From positions 1 through 60,175 of the forward strand of contig CAZMSD010000024.1 in the NCBI GenBank assembly GCA_964568855.1: a stretch of DNA of 60,175 nt. Reading direction: 5' to 3'. This DNA is from CAZMSD01 sp964568855 (lineage in GTDB: Bacteria; CAIWAD01). The notes below the pieces were generated by a model. That model ran no database searches. It saw only the letters and a list, made by a program, of their open reading frames with translations, and was not told the DNA's origin. The position numbers and the translations under genes were made by a program. Positions within the stretch are counted from its first letter, which is position 1; each line of letters starts with the position of its first letter. Of the stretch, positions 1 through 12,051 are shown in pieces.

Positions 1-60
1 GGTTCAGGAAGAGGAATCACATTTAGGTTGGTAGGAAGAATGGGGTATGCCCAATACTAC

Positions 61-253
61 TTCCCCAGTGCGCCACCCGCCAGAGGTACAGACTCGCCAC
101 GCTTCTCCAGGGCTTCCAGCGCAATGCATATGTCTCACATTGGGCGGGCCTGAGGTCCTGCTTCCCGCCACGCGCATCAGGCCGTTGCGTTACGCAAGGT
201 CGCCGGAGCTGTAGACGTCGGGCCGGCGGAGTCCGAAGATGAGGAACCTGGAT
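61..253 (-). pseudogene. Degraded 3' end of a DNA glycosylase gene (copy 1)
   Basis: This stretch aligns base by base, at about 86% by eye, with the last ~190 bases of the intact glycosylase gene at 5502-6146. Shared runs include the sequence around 'cttccagcgcaatgcatatg' and the block ending 'ccgaagatgaggaac'. Similarity stops abruptly at 253, so only the 3' end of the gene is present. Small indels break the frame. It is the more diverged of two such fragments and forms the left border of the selenium module. I read it as a displaced 3' end left by an insertion or duplication at the glycosylase gene. Confidence 0.8.
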
Positions 254-355
254 TTCCGTACTGGCGATATGCCGGACGTAAACTGTTTATATACTGAATG
301 TGTCCGAGATGTTCTGACGTTAGACAGGAAATGAATCTGCTGGCGCGAATTCCAG

Positions 356-583
356 CTAGATGCTCTGCAGGCTGTCGTAGGTTATTCCCCTTGCTCTGAT
401 CACCTTGTCGACCTGATCGCGCAGCTGTGCGGATACCTGCACACAAAGCCCGCAATCGGAACTGAGTTGGCGTGGTACCACGGTCAGCTTAGCATCCACT
501 CCACATTCCTTAAGCAGTCTTTCTGCCCGAATGGCATGGCTGCTGGTGGCGAACAGAATCACGATGTTGGTCGCATCAATCAT
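356..583 (-). CDS. DUF3343 family small protein (putative Se/S carrier-like)
   Basis: This 75-residue protein matches the DUF3343 type: a short ferredoxin-fold-like domain opening with a hydrophobic strand (NIVILFATSSHAIRAERLL) and carrying a conserved CGLC motif near residues 44-47. DUF3343 proteins are commonly encoded beside YedE transporters and cysteine-desulfurase-like enzymes in selenium or sulfur-trafficking clusters, and a role in carrying Se or S on the cysteines has been proposed; that role is inferred here. The start codon overlaps the stop of the upstream desulfurase-like gene by four bases, so the two are probably translationally coupled. It is the last gene of a three-gene minus-strand operon. 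Confidence 0.8.
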   Translation of the reverse strand: MIDATNIVILFATSSHAIRAERLLKECGVDAKLTVVPRQLSSDCGLCVQVSAQLRDQVDKVIRARGITYDSLQSI

Positions 584-1752
584 TGACCACCTACAGTTGC
601 AAGCTTGCGCACAGCAGCCAATGTTTGTTGAAGGTCATCCTCGGTGGTAAATGGACCAAGAGCGAACCGAAGTGTTCCAATTGGATAAGTCCCCAATGTG
701 CGGTGGGCCGCTGGTGAGCAATGCAATCCCACGCGGCAGAGGACTCCATATTCCCGGTCAAGCATCAATCCGGCCTCAGAGGGCGACAGACCGTCGATGT
801 TCAATGCGATTGTGGAAATCTGCCGGGATGAATCACCAGTTCCGAATACATGTACGCCAGCGATGCTGGACAGCTCATCAATGAACTCCTGCAAACGGAC
901 AGTTTGTTGCTCGCTTTGTCCGATTAGTCCGCGTTCCTGTCGCCACCTTATTCCGGCATGTAAACCCGCCAATCCCGTAACATTGCAGGTACCGCTTTCG
1001 AATCGATCGGGCAGGAAATCGGGTTGGGTTTCCTGCTCTGACCTGCTGCCAGTTCCACCAGAAACAAGCGGTGAGATATCGGCAGGATCAAGACCCGGTC
1101 CAAGCACAAGTCCTCCGGTGCCAGTTGGACCCATCAACGCCTTGTGCCCGGTGAACGCCAGAAGGTCGATATTGTCGGCGGCCATGTCCAGTTCCACCAA
1201 TCCCGCCGTCGCGGCAGTGTCCACCAGGAGAAGCGCGCCGTGCCGATGGGCGATGAGTCCGGCCTTCCTGATCGGCAAGATCGTACCGCAGACGTTCGAT
1301 GCGTGATTCAGAATGATCAGTCTGGTATTCGGACGCATGCCCGACTGCAGGTCTTCCGGGTTGAGCTCGCCTTCGGGTGAACAGGAGACCACCGTCACCT
1401 GCACACCTTGCGTTTCAAGTGCCCGCAAGGGGCGCATTACTGAGTTGTGTTCCACGGACGAAGTGACAACATGATCTCCAGGCTGTATGAGTCCTCGCAG
1501 TGCCAGATTCAAGGCTTCAGTGGCATTGGATCCGAAAACGACACGGAATGGGTCATCGATGCTAAAAAGATCTGCGACAGCTTCTCGGGTGTCCTCGACA
1601 ATTCGACCCGCTGCAATGGAGAGGCGATGACCGGAACGTCCCGGATTGGCGCCAACTTCCGTCAGGAAGCGACTCATGGCTGCCGCCACATCCGGCGGCT
1701 TGGGCCAGGAAGTGGCGGCGTTATCCAGATAGATCAGATGATCCGGAGCCAA
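580..1752 (-). CDS. Class V aminotransferase, cysteine desulfurase family
   Basis: About 390 residues of a PLP-dependent aminotransferase V / NifS-like enzyme. It opens with the family signature YLDNAATSWPKP, has the PLP-contacting GSNATEALNLAL and ILNHASNVCG segments, and the lysine motif DLLAFTGHKALMGPTGTGG. Near the C-terminus VLCRVGLHCSPAAH supplies the usual active-site cysteine. It would release sulfur or selenium from cysteine or selenocysteine. I chose a TTG start at 1752 because GAAGGAGG lies nine bases upstream, inside the end of yedE, and the protein then begins five residues before the conserved YLDNAA. A longer upstream reading frame has no family similarity. It sits between YedE and DUF3343, a known selenium-metabolism neighbourhood. 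Confidence 0.85.
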   Translation of the reverse strand: MAPDHLIYLDNAATSWPKPPDVAAAMSRFLTEVGANPGRSGHRLSIAAGRIVEDTREAVADLFSIDDPFRVVFGSNATEALNLALRGLIQPGDHVVTSSVEHNSVMRPLRALETQGVQVTVVSCSPEGELNPEDLQSGMRPNTRLIILNHASNVCGTILPIRKAGLIAHRHGALLLVDTAATAGLVELDMAADNIDLLAFTGHKALMGPTGTGGLVLGPGLDPADISPLVSGGTGSRSEQETQPDFLPDRFESGTCNVTGLAGLHAGIRWRQERGLIGQSEQQTVRLQEFIDELSSIAGVHVFGTGDSSRQISTIALNIDGLSPSEAGLMLDREYGVLCRVGLHCSPAAHRTLGTYPIGTLRFALGPFTTEDDLQQTLAAVRKLATVGGQ

Positions 1753-1756
1753 CTGA

Positions 1757-2857
1757 TCAAGCCTCCTTCTCGCGCAGGACAAAGCCCAGAATGAGACAGA
1801 ACGCCAGGCCAATAATCACTGCAATCTGTCCACTTGGTCCAGGGCCGCCTGTCTGCAGCAGACTATCGATAGTATTGTCCGGTTTGGCGGCAAGCAGGAG
1901 GTTATGGGCGATCCCTCCACCGACAACCATGCCCAGTACAAAAATTCCCGAATCACCATTGCCTTCTCCGGCGAGAATCAGTTGTCGGCCGGGACAGCCG
2001 CCAGCCAGATTATAGGCCAAGCCTGCAAGTACCATGCCCAGGAAATTCCAGAGCCAGGCACTATGTGCTGCGGGTTGGGCGATGAAACCGAAGGAAACCT
2101 TGCCCATAACAAGGTTGGCGGCAGAAGCGGCAGCCACCACTCCAGCCACACCCCAGAACAAGTGCCAGTCACGGGCAAAGAAGATATTTCGGAAGGCGCC
2201 AACAGTGCAAAAGCGGGTGCGCTGGGCGAGAAAACCAACAAGAAGTCCGCCAAGGACAGACGCCAGAACCGGCGCCGTCATGGCCCCGGGGCCTTTTTCG
2301 CTATGCTGGATGAAAGAAGGAGTAACAAGCGCCAGGATCAGTAGGCCAATCATGAGTAGAGGCATCAGCCAGCCCACTGATTGTGCGGCAGGCCGGGTGC
2401 CACCGAGGGAAAATCCTCTGCGCACAAACAACGCAGCGATGGTGATTCCTATGACCAGACCGGCAATTCCGACCAGAGCATTCAGGTCACCTCCAGCAAG
2501 ACGCAGCAGACCGCGCCATGGACAGCCCAGAAAAACCAGTGCTCCGATCATAGCGAAAACGCCAAGAAGAAAACGCAGTACCGGAGCGTTACCCGCCCGG
2601 GCACGGAACTCGCGATACAGGAGTGCGGCCAGGGTGGATCCCAACAACAGACCGGGTATTTCCGGTCGCAGGTACTGCACGACTAAAACACGATGCAGGC
2701 CAAGAGCACCGGCAATATCCCGTTCGAAGCAAGCCACGCAGAAACCCATATTGGCAGGGTTACCAAGCATGCTCAGCAGTGCGGCCACAAGACCTATGAC
2801 ACAACCAACGAGAATGATCCCGGTGCGGGATGAGAAGAATTTGGTGAGTCGATCCAC
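1757..2857 (-). CDS. yedE: YedE-type selenium/sulfur transport membrane protein
   Basis: A 366-residue polytopic membrane protein of the YeeE/YedE family. Two related halves each carry conserved cysteines: MGFCVACFERD and LGCPWRGLLRLAGGD in the first, RTRFCTVGAFRN and AGGCPGRQLILAGEGNGDSG in the second. YeeE/TsuA transports thiosulfate by passing it along such cysteines; the YedE subgroup is tied to selenium metabolism by gene context, and that is the likelier role here because of the DUF3343 and desulfurase neighbours. The start is GTG, with GGGAG six bases upstream. It is the first gene of the three-gene operon, and its end contains the ribosome binding site of the next gene. Confidence 0.85.
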   Translation of the reverse strand: MDRLTKFFSSRTGIILVGCVIGLVAALLSMLGNPANMGFCVACFERDIAGALGLHRVLVVQYLRPEIPGLLLGSTLAALLYREFRARAGNAPVLRFLLGVFAMIGALVFLGCPWRGLLRLAGGDLNALVGIAGLVIGITIAALFVRRGFSLGGTRPAAQSVGWLMPLLMIGLLILALVTPSFIQHSEKGPGAMTAPVLASVLGGLLVGFLAQRTRFCTVGAFRNIFFARDWHLFWGVAGVVAAASAANLVMGKVSFGFIAQPAAHSAWLWNFLGMVLAGLAYNLAGGCPGRQLILAGEGNGDSGIFVLGMVVGGGIAHNLLLAAKPDNTIDSLLQTGGPGPSGQIAVIIGLAFCLILGFVLREKEA

Positions 2858-3137
2858 TGATTACTCCCAGGTTGATGGTTGGATGGACGAAATTGACGCC
2901 ATCAATCCCGTTGCCTGGGAATAGTGGTCAGAATGCCCCTTTCCCAGAAACAGCCGGATCCGCATGTTTGAAATCGGAGCACTTCACGGTGCCCGCCAAA
3001 CCGCGTCAGTTTTGCTTCAGGAACAGCATTTATTCCTTTCAAGTTGAGGACCGGCGAAATATAGGGGAGCGGAACAGGTTGTTCAACTATGCGTCTCCAG
3101 AACCTCATAGACACGTAGATATCTGTGATTTGAAGTG

Positions 3138-3181
3138 CTGAAGACATGCAGTGCTGGGAATGTTACAGTGTATGTCTTCAG
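3138..3181. repeat. Inverted repeat in the intergenic region upstream of yedE
   Basis: CTGAAGACAT at 3138-3147 is exactly complementary to ATGTCTTCAG at 3172-3181, with a 24-base loop. The surrounding gene-free stretch (2858-3315) is AT-richer than its neighbours, shows no plausible coding frame on either strand, and contains two copies of the GTGATAC word (3206 and 3309). The repeat could be an operator, a terminator-like hairpin without a U-run, or the remnant of an inserted element; nothing decides between these. Confidence 0.45.
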
Positions 3182-3315
3182 AAAATCTTGGACATCCCGC
3201 AACGTGTGATACGAGATATTGAAGAAGCATGGTTCAGGGAGTGTGACAGGAGCACCGTATTCTTTCGGTGATCTTATCACAGAGCTGTGTTACTTTCCGC
3301 GGACGGATGTGATAC

Positions 3316-3446
3316 TACTTCTCCCAGTGCGCAATTTTCCACAGATACATGCTGGCCACAGTCCTGAAAGGCTTCCAGCGCGAGGCGTATGTCTCACACT
3401 GTGCGGGCGTCAGGTCCCTCTTCCCCGCCACGCGATACAACAAACA
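3316..3446 (-). pseudogene. Truncated 3' end of a DNA glycosylase gene (copy 2)
   Basis: About 130 bases match the last part of the intact gene at 5502-6146 at roughly 93% by eye, including the block 'acagatacatgctggccaca' and 'cacactgtgcgggcgtcagg'. The match ends abruptly near 3446 at 'cgccacgcg'. It is less diverged than copy 1. It separates the selenium module from the KefB-type antiporter gene and lies in the same orientation as the intact gene, 2.1 kb away. From 3447 to 3622 I see only the antiporter's leader and its ribosome binding site. Confidence 0.8.
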
Positions 3447-3622
3447 TCCCATCTGTCAAGCAGCGCACCGACACATTCATCAGCGGGAATGCAAGATTCG
3501 TACAAGTGGTGGTCCATCTGACTATATTCCATAGTTATAGACATCCGATTACACGTCACGAGATGTGAGCCTTGCTGACTTGACTCTGATCGTGACTCCG
3601 CTTGTCTGCAAGGGAGATCTGT

Positions 3623-5278
3623 ATGGAACCCTGGAGCCTGCTGCTTGAGGTTGTATTCCTGTTGAGTGGCTGTCTGCTCGTGGGAGGACTGCTCTCGCGC
3701 CTTGGGCAAAGCCCGTTGGTCGGCTACATGCTCGCCGGCATGCTGTTGGGCGGACCGGGCAGCCTGGGTTTGATCAAATCTCCAAACGACATTGAAGCGA
3801 TCGCCGAACTGGGCATCGCTCTTCTTCTTTTCAGCCTGGGTCTTGAATTCTCCTGGCAGCGTGTCCGGTCATTCGGCGGACGGACAATCACCGCCGGCGT
3901 ACTCCAGGTTGTCATCACGATCCTGGTGGCTGCCGCTGGCGGCTTGGTGTTTGGGCTCCCGCCAGTCACGGCGCTTGCGGCCGGTGTGATCGTATCACTT
4001 AGCAGCACAGCAACAACACTTCGAGTCCTGATGGACCGCGGCGAAATCGACAGCACCCACGGCCGTGAGTCGGTCGGCGTGCTGCTGGTGCAGGACATGG
4101 CCGTGGTGCCCCTCGCGGTGCTGCTGACTCTACTGGCTGGCAGCGGCCACCCGGCGCAACTGGCTGTGGACGTCGGGCGCACGGTGCTCCTCGCCGCCGG
4201 CCTGGTGGCGGCGCTGTACATCGCGCTGAACCAGGTGGCGGTCCGCTTACTGAGAGCGCTGTCGCTGCAGGCTCACCGGGAACTGGCGGTACTGCTGGCG
4301 GTGGTTCTGGGTCTGGGCTCTGCATGGGCCGCACACGCTGTAGGCCTCTCGCCGGCGCTGGGCGCATTCCTGGCGGGGATGTTCCTCGGAGCTTCGCCTT
4401 TTGCCACCCAGCTTCGCGCCGACGTGTCCTCGCTGCGGGTTGTATTGCTGACCCTGTTCTTCGGCGCGGTCGGCATGCTGGCCGATCCCGTGTGGATTCT
4501 GGCTCACCTGCCCCTGGTGCTGGGCATCGCAGCGCTGCTGGTCGTGGGGAAGGCGCTGCTGGTATTCTCGATCCTGCGCCTGCTGAGAAGCTCCACCGGA
4601 GTTGCCGGCGCTACCGGACTATGCCTAGCGCACGTCGGCGAATTCGCCTTCGTGCTGGACCGAATCGGACGCGATAGCGGTGTGCTCGGAGACCAGCTGT
4701 CGATGGCGCTGGTCTCGAGTACCATCATCACGATGTTGGCCGCACCCTGGCTGGTGGTCGGTGCTCCGGGATTCGCCGCTCTGCTGGAACGGCTGCGCCG
4801 TGTCTACAAGACTCGTGCAGATGGTTCACGCAGCCCGCACCCAAAAGCGGCGATCATTGGTTTTGGTCCGGCTGGTGAAGCAGTGGGTCGGGCGCTGACG
4901 GCCCGTGGTTTGTCCGCCTTGGTGGTGGATCTCAATCCCCGGGCGCGAGTGCGAACCGATGCCTTGGGTCACGACCTGCTGGTAGGAGATGCGCTGCAGC
5001 TCGATGTGTTGGAGCATGCCCGGCTCGAGGCTGCCGAGGTGGTGGTTGTCACACTGCCTGGGCCTTCCGCGGCCATGACGGTGCTGAGCCACCTGCGCCG
5101 CCTGGCACCTGCTGCGAGACTGCTGGTCCGGAGCCGCTACCACCGGCATTTCGGAGCGCTGATCGTGGCCGGCGCCAGTGAGGTCGTCGATGAAGAGGAG
5201 GAGGTCGGTGCCCGCCTGAGCGAACTGGCGCTGTGCTGCCTTGAAGAATCGGACGCTGCGGAAAAGATTGAAAACTAG
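3623..5278 (+). CDS. KefB/RosB-type monovalent cation:proton antiporter with TrkA-N domain
   Basis: A 551-residue CPA2-family transporter. Residues 1-390 contain about a dozen hydrophobic segments with family motifs such as LVGYMLAGMLLGGPGSLG, ELGIALLLFSLGLEFS, SSTATTLRVL and a conserved SPALGAFLAGMFLGAS. From about residue 405 a Rossmann-fold TrkA-N domain follows (AIIGFGPAGEAVGRALTARG, then VVDLNPRARV). Such proteins exchange K+ or Na+ for protons at the inner membrane, gated by nucleotide binding. AAGGGAG lies six bases before the ATG at 3623, so I prefer this to an upstream TTG. The gene stands alone between two copies of the glycosylase 3' end, which suggests that it arrived as a separate block. 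Confidence 0.9.
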   Translation: MEPWSLLLEVVFLLSGCLLVGGLLSRLGQSPLVGYMLAGMLLGGPGSLGLIKSPNDIEAIAELGIALLLFSLGLEFSWQRVRSFGGRTITAGVLQVVITILVAAAGGLVFGLPPVTALAAGVIVSLSSTATTLRVLMDRGEIDSTHGRESVGVLLVQDMAVVPLAVLLTLLAGSGHPAQLAVDVGRTVLLAAGLVAALYIALNQVAVRLLRALSLQAHRELAVLLAVVLGLGSAWAAHAVGLSPALGAFLAGMFLGASPFATQLRADVSSLRVVLLTLFFGAVGMLADPVWILAHLPLVLGIAALLVVGKALLVFSILRLLRSSTGVAGATGLCLAHVGEFAFVLDRIGRDSGVLGDQLSMALVSSTIITMLAAPWLVVGAPGFAALLERLRRVYKTRADGSRSPHPKAAIIGFGPAGEAVGRALTARGLSALVVDLNPRARVRTDALGHDLLVGDALQLDVLEHARLEAAEVVVVTLPGPSAAMTVLSHLRRLAPAARLLVRSRYHRHFGALIVAGASEVVDEEEEVGARLSELALCCLEESDAAEKIEN

Positions 5279-5400
5279 CGTGCTGCTCGAACGGATTCAG
5301 CCGGCACATCCTACCAGACGAACTCATCTGATCATTGATTCAGACTGGCCCGGTAGCGAATAAGTCGCCGGTTCGGAATCAACGCGGTTCCAATGTCGTA

Positions 5401-5428
5401 CCCCGCGTTCGCCGTCCTTGACGCGGGG
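5401..5428. terminator. GC-rich hairpin downstream of the antiporter gene
   Basis: CCCCGCGT at 5401-5408 pairs exactly with ACGCGGGG at 5421-5428 across a 12-base loop. It lies between the convergent antiporter and glycosylase genes and could terminate either, but no T-run follows, so it may simply be a stable hairpin. Confidence 0.4.
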
Positions 5429-5501
5429 CAGGAATACAACATCCGCGTGGATCATGGTCGCCTGGGCAGAAGGATCCCGGACAGGTATACTCAGGATTCG
5501 A

Positions 5502-6146
5502 TCACTCCCAGTGCGCCACCTTCCACAGATACATGCTGGCCACAGTCCTGAAGGGCTTCCAGCGCAATGCATATGTCTCACACTGTGCGGGCGTCAGGTC
5601 CTGCTTCCCCGCCACGCGCATCAGGCCGTTGCGCAGGGCCAGGTCCCCTGAACTGTAGACGTCGGGCCGGCGGAGTCCGAAGATGAGGAACATCTCCGCG
5701 GTCCAAAGGCCGATGCCCTTGACGGCCGTCAGCGCTTCGATCACTTCCTCGTCGCTCGCCCTGCCGAATGGGAACCGGCGCAGGCGCCCGTTGGTGAAGG
5801 TGCGGGAAAGGTCTTCCAGGTACGACAGCTTCTGGGCGGAGAGGCCGGCCGCCCGCAATTTCTCGATCCCCTGCGTGTCACGACAGAGTGCATGCAACTC
5901 GCCGGGCTGCGGCAGGCGCGGGTCCGCGCACAGCGCGAAGGTGCGCCGAATGATGGTCTTGGCAGCCTTGGCCGAGAGCTGCTGGCTGATGATAGACTCA
6001 CAGAGCGTGCTGAAGTAGGAAGCGGGGCGCTTCAAGCGCAGTGGACCGATGCGGTCCATCCACACGGCCAGGCGGCGGTCGGCGGCGGCCAGTTCCTCGC
6101 GGGCCTGCTTCATCCGGGCGGCGCTCAGCACATCACTCATTCGCAT
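5502..6146 (-). CDS. HhH-GPD base-excision DNA glycosylase (AlkA/3-methyladenine type)
   Basis: A 214-residue DNA-3-methyladenine glycosylase II-type enzyme that removes alkylated bases. The helix-hairpin-helix plus GPD region is clear: LTAVKGIGLWTAEMFLIFGL followed by DVYSSGDLALRNG, whose Asp is the expected catalytic residue. The earlier SIISQQLSAKAAKTI helix is also typical. No iron-sulfur cysteine loop is present, as expected for this subgroup. The gene follows the pyruvate:ferredoxin oxidoreductase gene after only 18 bases and may be cotranscribed with it. Its last ~190 and ~130 bases recur at 61-253 and 3316-3446, marking its 3' end as a repeated insertion or duplication point. Confidence 0.88.
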   Translation of the reverse strand: MRMSDVLSAARMKQAREELAAADRRLAVWMDRIGPLRLKRPASYFSTLCESIISQQLSAKAAKTIIRRTFALCADPRLPQPGELHALCRDTQGIEKLRAAGLSAQKLSYLEDLSRTFTNGRLRRFPFGRASDEEVIEALTAVKGIGLWTAEMFLIFGLRRPDVYSSGDLALRNGLMRVAGKQDLTPAQCETYALRWKPFRTVASMYLWKVAHWE

Positions 6147-6164
6147 CCAGCTCTGAGGTCTCTC

Positions 6165-9716
<3,552 letters not shown>

Positions 9717-9895
9717 GCTGGCCTCCTTCCAGGCGGCGCCGAATCCGAGCGGCCAGGGGGCTGCCGGGTTCGCGCTATTTCTATGTACTGTATGCATTCC
9801 GGCGTCCCGTGGATCATCCACGGCGGCGTCGCTTCGCGTTCCGGTCCATTGTCTCATCGTCAATTCCGGAACAGTCATTTAAGTTAGGGATTCGG

Positions 9896-9934
9896 CCCGA
9901 CTCATCTGAGTCGGGGCCGACTCCAGATAGTCGG
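9896..9934. repeat. Two adjacent hairpins in the divergent nifJ/nitrilase promoter region
   Basis: CCCGACTCA (9896-9904) and TGAGTCGGG (9907-9915) form a near-perfect dyad with a 2-base spacer. CCGACT (9917-9922) and AGTCGG (9929-9934) form a second dyad sharing the same half-site word. They lie in the 280-base gap between the divergent nifJ and nitrilase genes. A regulator binding two related palindromes is a reasonable reading, but no regulator is identified. Confidence 0.5.
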
Positions 9935-9996
9935 ACCCACTCCGGAGAATCGGTCCATCCACCGAGACCGGAAGCCGTTTCGCGAAGGAGCCCCGC

Positions 9997-10821
9997 ATGA
10001 GCGTGGATCGTCTGAGCTGCCTGATCCTGCAGATCGATTCGGAGGACCGGCTGACTCCGGTGGACGTGGTCGAGCGCCTTGAAGGACGTATCACCTCCGG
10101 CGCACCTGACCTGGTGCTGCTGCCCGAGTTGTGGAACGCCGCCTTCGAACGGCGGCGCATCGCCCAGGGCACCGTGCGCCGCGAGGAGGACTTCCTGGCG
10201 CCTTTCCGCGAATGGAGCACGGCCTATCCCGGCTGCCTGCTGGCCCCCGGCTCGGCGCCGCTGCTGGCCGCATCCGCGGGGACCGAATCACGGAGACTGA
10301 ACCGCGGCTGGCTGATCCAGGGGGGCGAGCTGCTGGCCCGCTACGACAAGTTGCACCTCTTCGGCCTGATGAACGAGCAGGACTGGATCCTGCCGGGCAG
10401 GGAGCCCTGTGTCACGACGGCCCGCTTTCCCGGCGGGGAACTCGGCGTGGGCCTGGCGCTGTGCTACGACCTGCGATTCCCCGAGCACATCCGCGACCTG
10501 GCCCTTCGTGGGGCCGAGCTGCTCCTGCTGCCCTCGCAATGGCCGCGAATCCGCCACTTCGCCTTCCACCACCTCCTGCAGGCCCGCGCCATCGAGAACG
10601 GCGTCTGCGCCGTCGGCGCCAACAGGGGAGGGAGTTCCGGAAGAACCGTGTTCGGGGGAGGCTCGGCGGCCTACGGGCCCGGCGACGCGCAGGTCTTCCT
10701 CGAACCCTGTTACGGCGAGCCCGCGGTCTTCTTCGAAATCGACCTCGCGGCCGCTCGCCGCGAGCGCGAGCACCTGGACGCACTGAATGACATGCGCTAC
10801 CGGCTGCTGCCCCCGGACTGA
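9997..10821 (+). CDS. Carbon-nitrogen hydrolase (nitrilase superfamily, omega-amidase-like)
   Basis: A 274-residue nitrilase-superfamily hydrolase with the complete Glu-Lys-Cys triad: Glu in LVLLPELWNAAF, Lys in LLARYDKLHLFG and Cys in GVGLALCYDLRFPEH. Length and motifs fit the Nit2/YafV-like omega-amidase branch, which deaminates 2-oxo acid amides, but the substrate cannot be read from sequence. An AAGGAG sequence precedes the ATG by eight bases. The gene diverges from nifJ and converges on the sirtuin gene with only nine bases between the stops. It could be a metabolite-repair enzyme. Confidence 0.88.
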   Translation: MSVDRLSCLILQIDSEDRLTPVDVVERLEGRITSGAPDLVLLPELWNAAFERRRIAQGTVRREEDFLAPFREWSTAYPGCLLAPGSAPLLAASAGTESRRLNRGWLIQGGELLARYDKLHLFGLMNEQDWILPGREPCVTTARFPGGELGVGLALCYDLRFPEHIRDLALRGAELLLLPSQWPRIRHFAFHHLLQARAIENGVCAVGANRGGSSGRTVFGGGSAAYGPGDAQVFLEPCYGEPAVFFEIDLAAARREREHLDALNDMRYRLLPPD

Positions 10822-10830
10822 CGATCCGGA

Positions 10831-11637
10831 TCAGTCCCCTTGCTCACCTTCTGTAACACCCAGAAAGCGGTTCCAGATGCCGTCCAGCGCCCGGGCGGCG
10901 CCCAGCTTGATCCGGCAGTCCACCGAGCCGGAGACGGTGGTTCCGCCGGGATTGATCTCCACCGTCCAGCCGCCGGCCGCCTTGACCTGCACGACGGGAT
11001 ACATGATGTAGGGGAAGAGACTCGAGGTGCCCACGCTGAAGCAGAGGTCCACGGAGCGGCTGAGAAACTCCTCCACCATCGCCAGGGGGCGCCGGGGCAG
11101 CAACTCGCCGAAGAGCACCACGTCGGGACGCTGGTTTCCTCCGCAGTCGGGACAGACCGGCGGGATCTTCAAACCGCTGAAATCGCGCGGCCTTTCCCGT
11201 CGGCCGCAGATCATGCAGTAGAGTTCGCGGAGGCTGCCGTGCACTTCGGCCACGTTCCGGCTGCCCGCGTGCAGGTGCAGGCTGTCCACGTTCTGCGTGA
11301 AGACCAGCACTTCCTCGAAGTAGCGCTCCATCTCGGCGATCACCTGGTGGGCCCTGTTGTAGGCGGCGCCCCGGCAATTGCGCTCCAGTTCGAGGATGTA
11401 TTTCCAACAGACCTCGGGCTTCCAGCGCAGCATCTCGCCCGAGAGGGCGTCCTCCACGGACACGCCCTCTTCGGTGGCCTTGCCGCAGTAGAGCCCGCCC
11501 ACGCCGCGGTAGGTGGGCAGGCCCGAGTCGGCCGAAACGCCGGCGCCCGTGATCACCAGGATCCTGCCGGCTCCGTCCAGGCGGGCCGCCGCCCGATCCA
11601 GTTCGCGGGCGATCGAATCGGAAACCGTGTCGCTCAT
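10831..11637 (-). CDS. Sir2 family NAD-dependent protein deacylase
   Basis: A 268-residue sirtuin that would remove acyl groups from lysines using NAD. The Rossmann opening ILVITGAGVSADSGLPTYRG, the NAD/active-site block FTQNVDSLHLHAGS, and the catalytic His in VAEVHGSLRELYC are all present. Four zinc ligands occur as CMIC and CPDC, and RPDVVLFGELLP and SVGTSSLFPYI complete the family pattern. The start ATG at 11637 has only a weak GGGA upstream. A shorter start is unlikely because the GAGVS motif lies about 30 residues in. It is transcribed alone, away from the inverted-repeat element at 11670-11916. Confidence 0.92.
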   Translation of the reverse strand: MSDTVSDSIARELDRAAARLDGAGRILVITGAGVSADSGLPTYRGVGGLYCGKATEEGVSVEDALSGEMLRWKPEVCWKYILELERNCRGAAYNRAHQVIAEMERYFEEVLVFTQNVDSLHLHAGSRNVAEVHGSLRELYCMICGRRERPRDFSGLKIPPVCPDCGGNQRPDVVLFGELLPRRPLAMVEEFLSRSVDLCFSVGTSSLFPYIMYPVVQVKAAGGWTVEINPGGTTVSGSVDCRIKLGAARALDGIWNRFLGVTEGEQGD

Positions 11638-11669
11638 GGATTCCCAACCAGTTCAGGGCTTCTTACACA

Positions 11670-11916
11670 AGTGGACCGATTCGCATGAAGCGATGGGTTA
11701 TGCTTGCTGCAAATTGGTCAGATTCAAGGCGCAGCTGCGCAGATGTAGGAACCTACTTCAAGCAGGTGCAACGACGAAGATGACCGCTTTGCGGAAAGCC
11801 CGAAGGGTGCGCGCGCATGCAAATGATGACGTAGACCGGAACACTGTTAAGTCGCTTCCTGCATTGAACAGTCTGCACGCGCACAGAACCCGTCGAATCA
11901 TGCGAATCGGTCCGCT
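11670..11916. mobile_element. Candidate miniature inverted-repeat element (no transposase)
   Basis: The 33 bases from 11670 rightward (containing GGACCGATTCGCATGA) match the reverse complement of the right end at about 11884-11916 with about 28 of 33 identical, giving long imperfect terminal inverted repeats around ~180 bases of interior. The interior holds the perfect palindrome GCGCAGCTGCGC and the small hairpin GTAGGAACCTAC, and has no convincing reading frame. A third copy of the same 33-base end lies at 20362-20394. I could not find a clear target-site duplication. It may be a MITE or a large hairpin-forming intergenic repeat; it fills most of the gap between the sirtuin and the TonB receptor gene. 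Confidence 0.55.
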
Positions 11917-12051
11917 AGAATATACGGTGTCCGGCAGGTGCGGCGAAACTTCCGCGAACCGCCGCACTCCAATTTCGAAAAACACCGGAGGACCCGGTGG
12001 TCCGGTATTCGCGAGCGATTCATATCATGACCATTCACCAGGAGGATCTGA

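Noticed and set aside
1753..1812. Longer N-terminus of the cysteine-desulfurase-like gene
   Set aside because: The extra residues overlap yedE, lack family similarity and have no ribosome binding site, whereas the TTG at 1752 has GAAGGAGG at good spacing.
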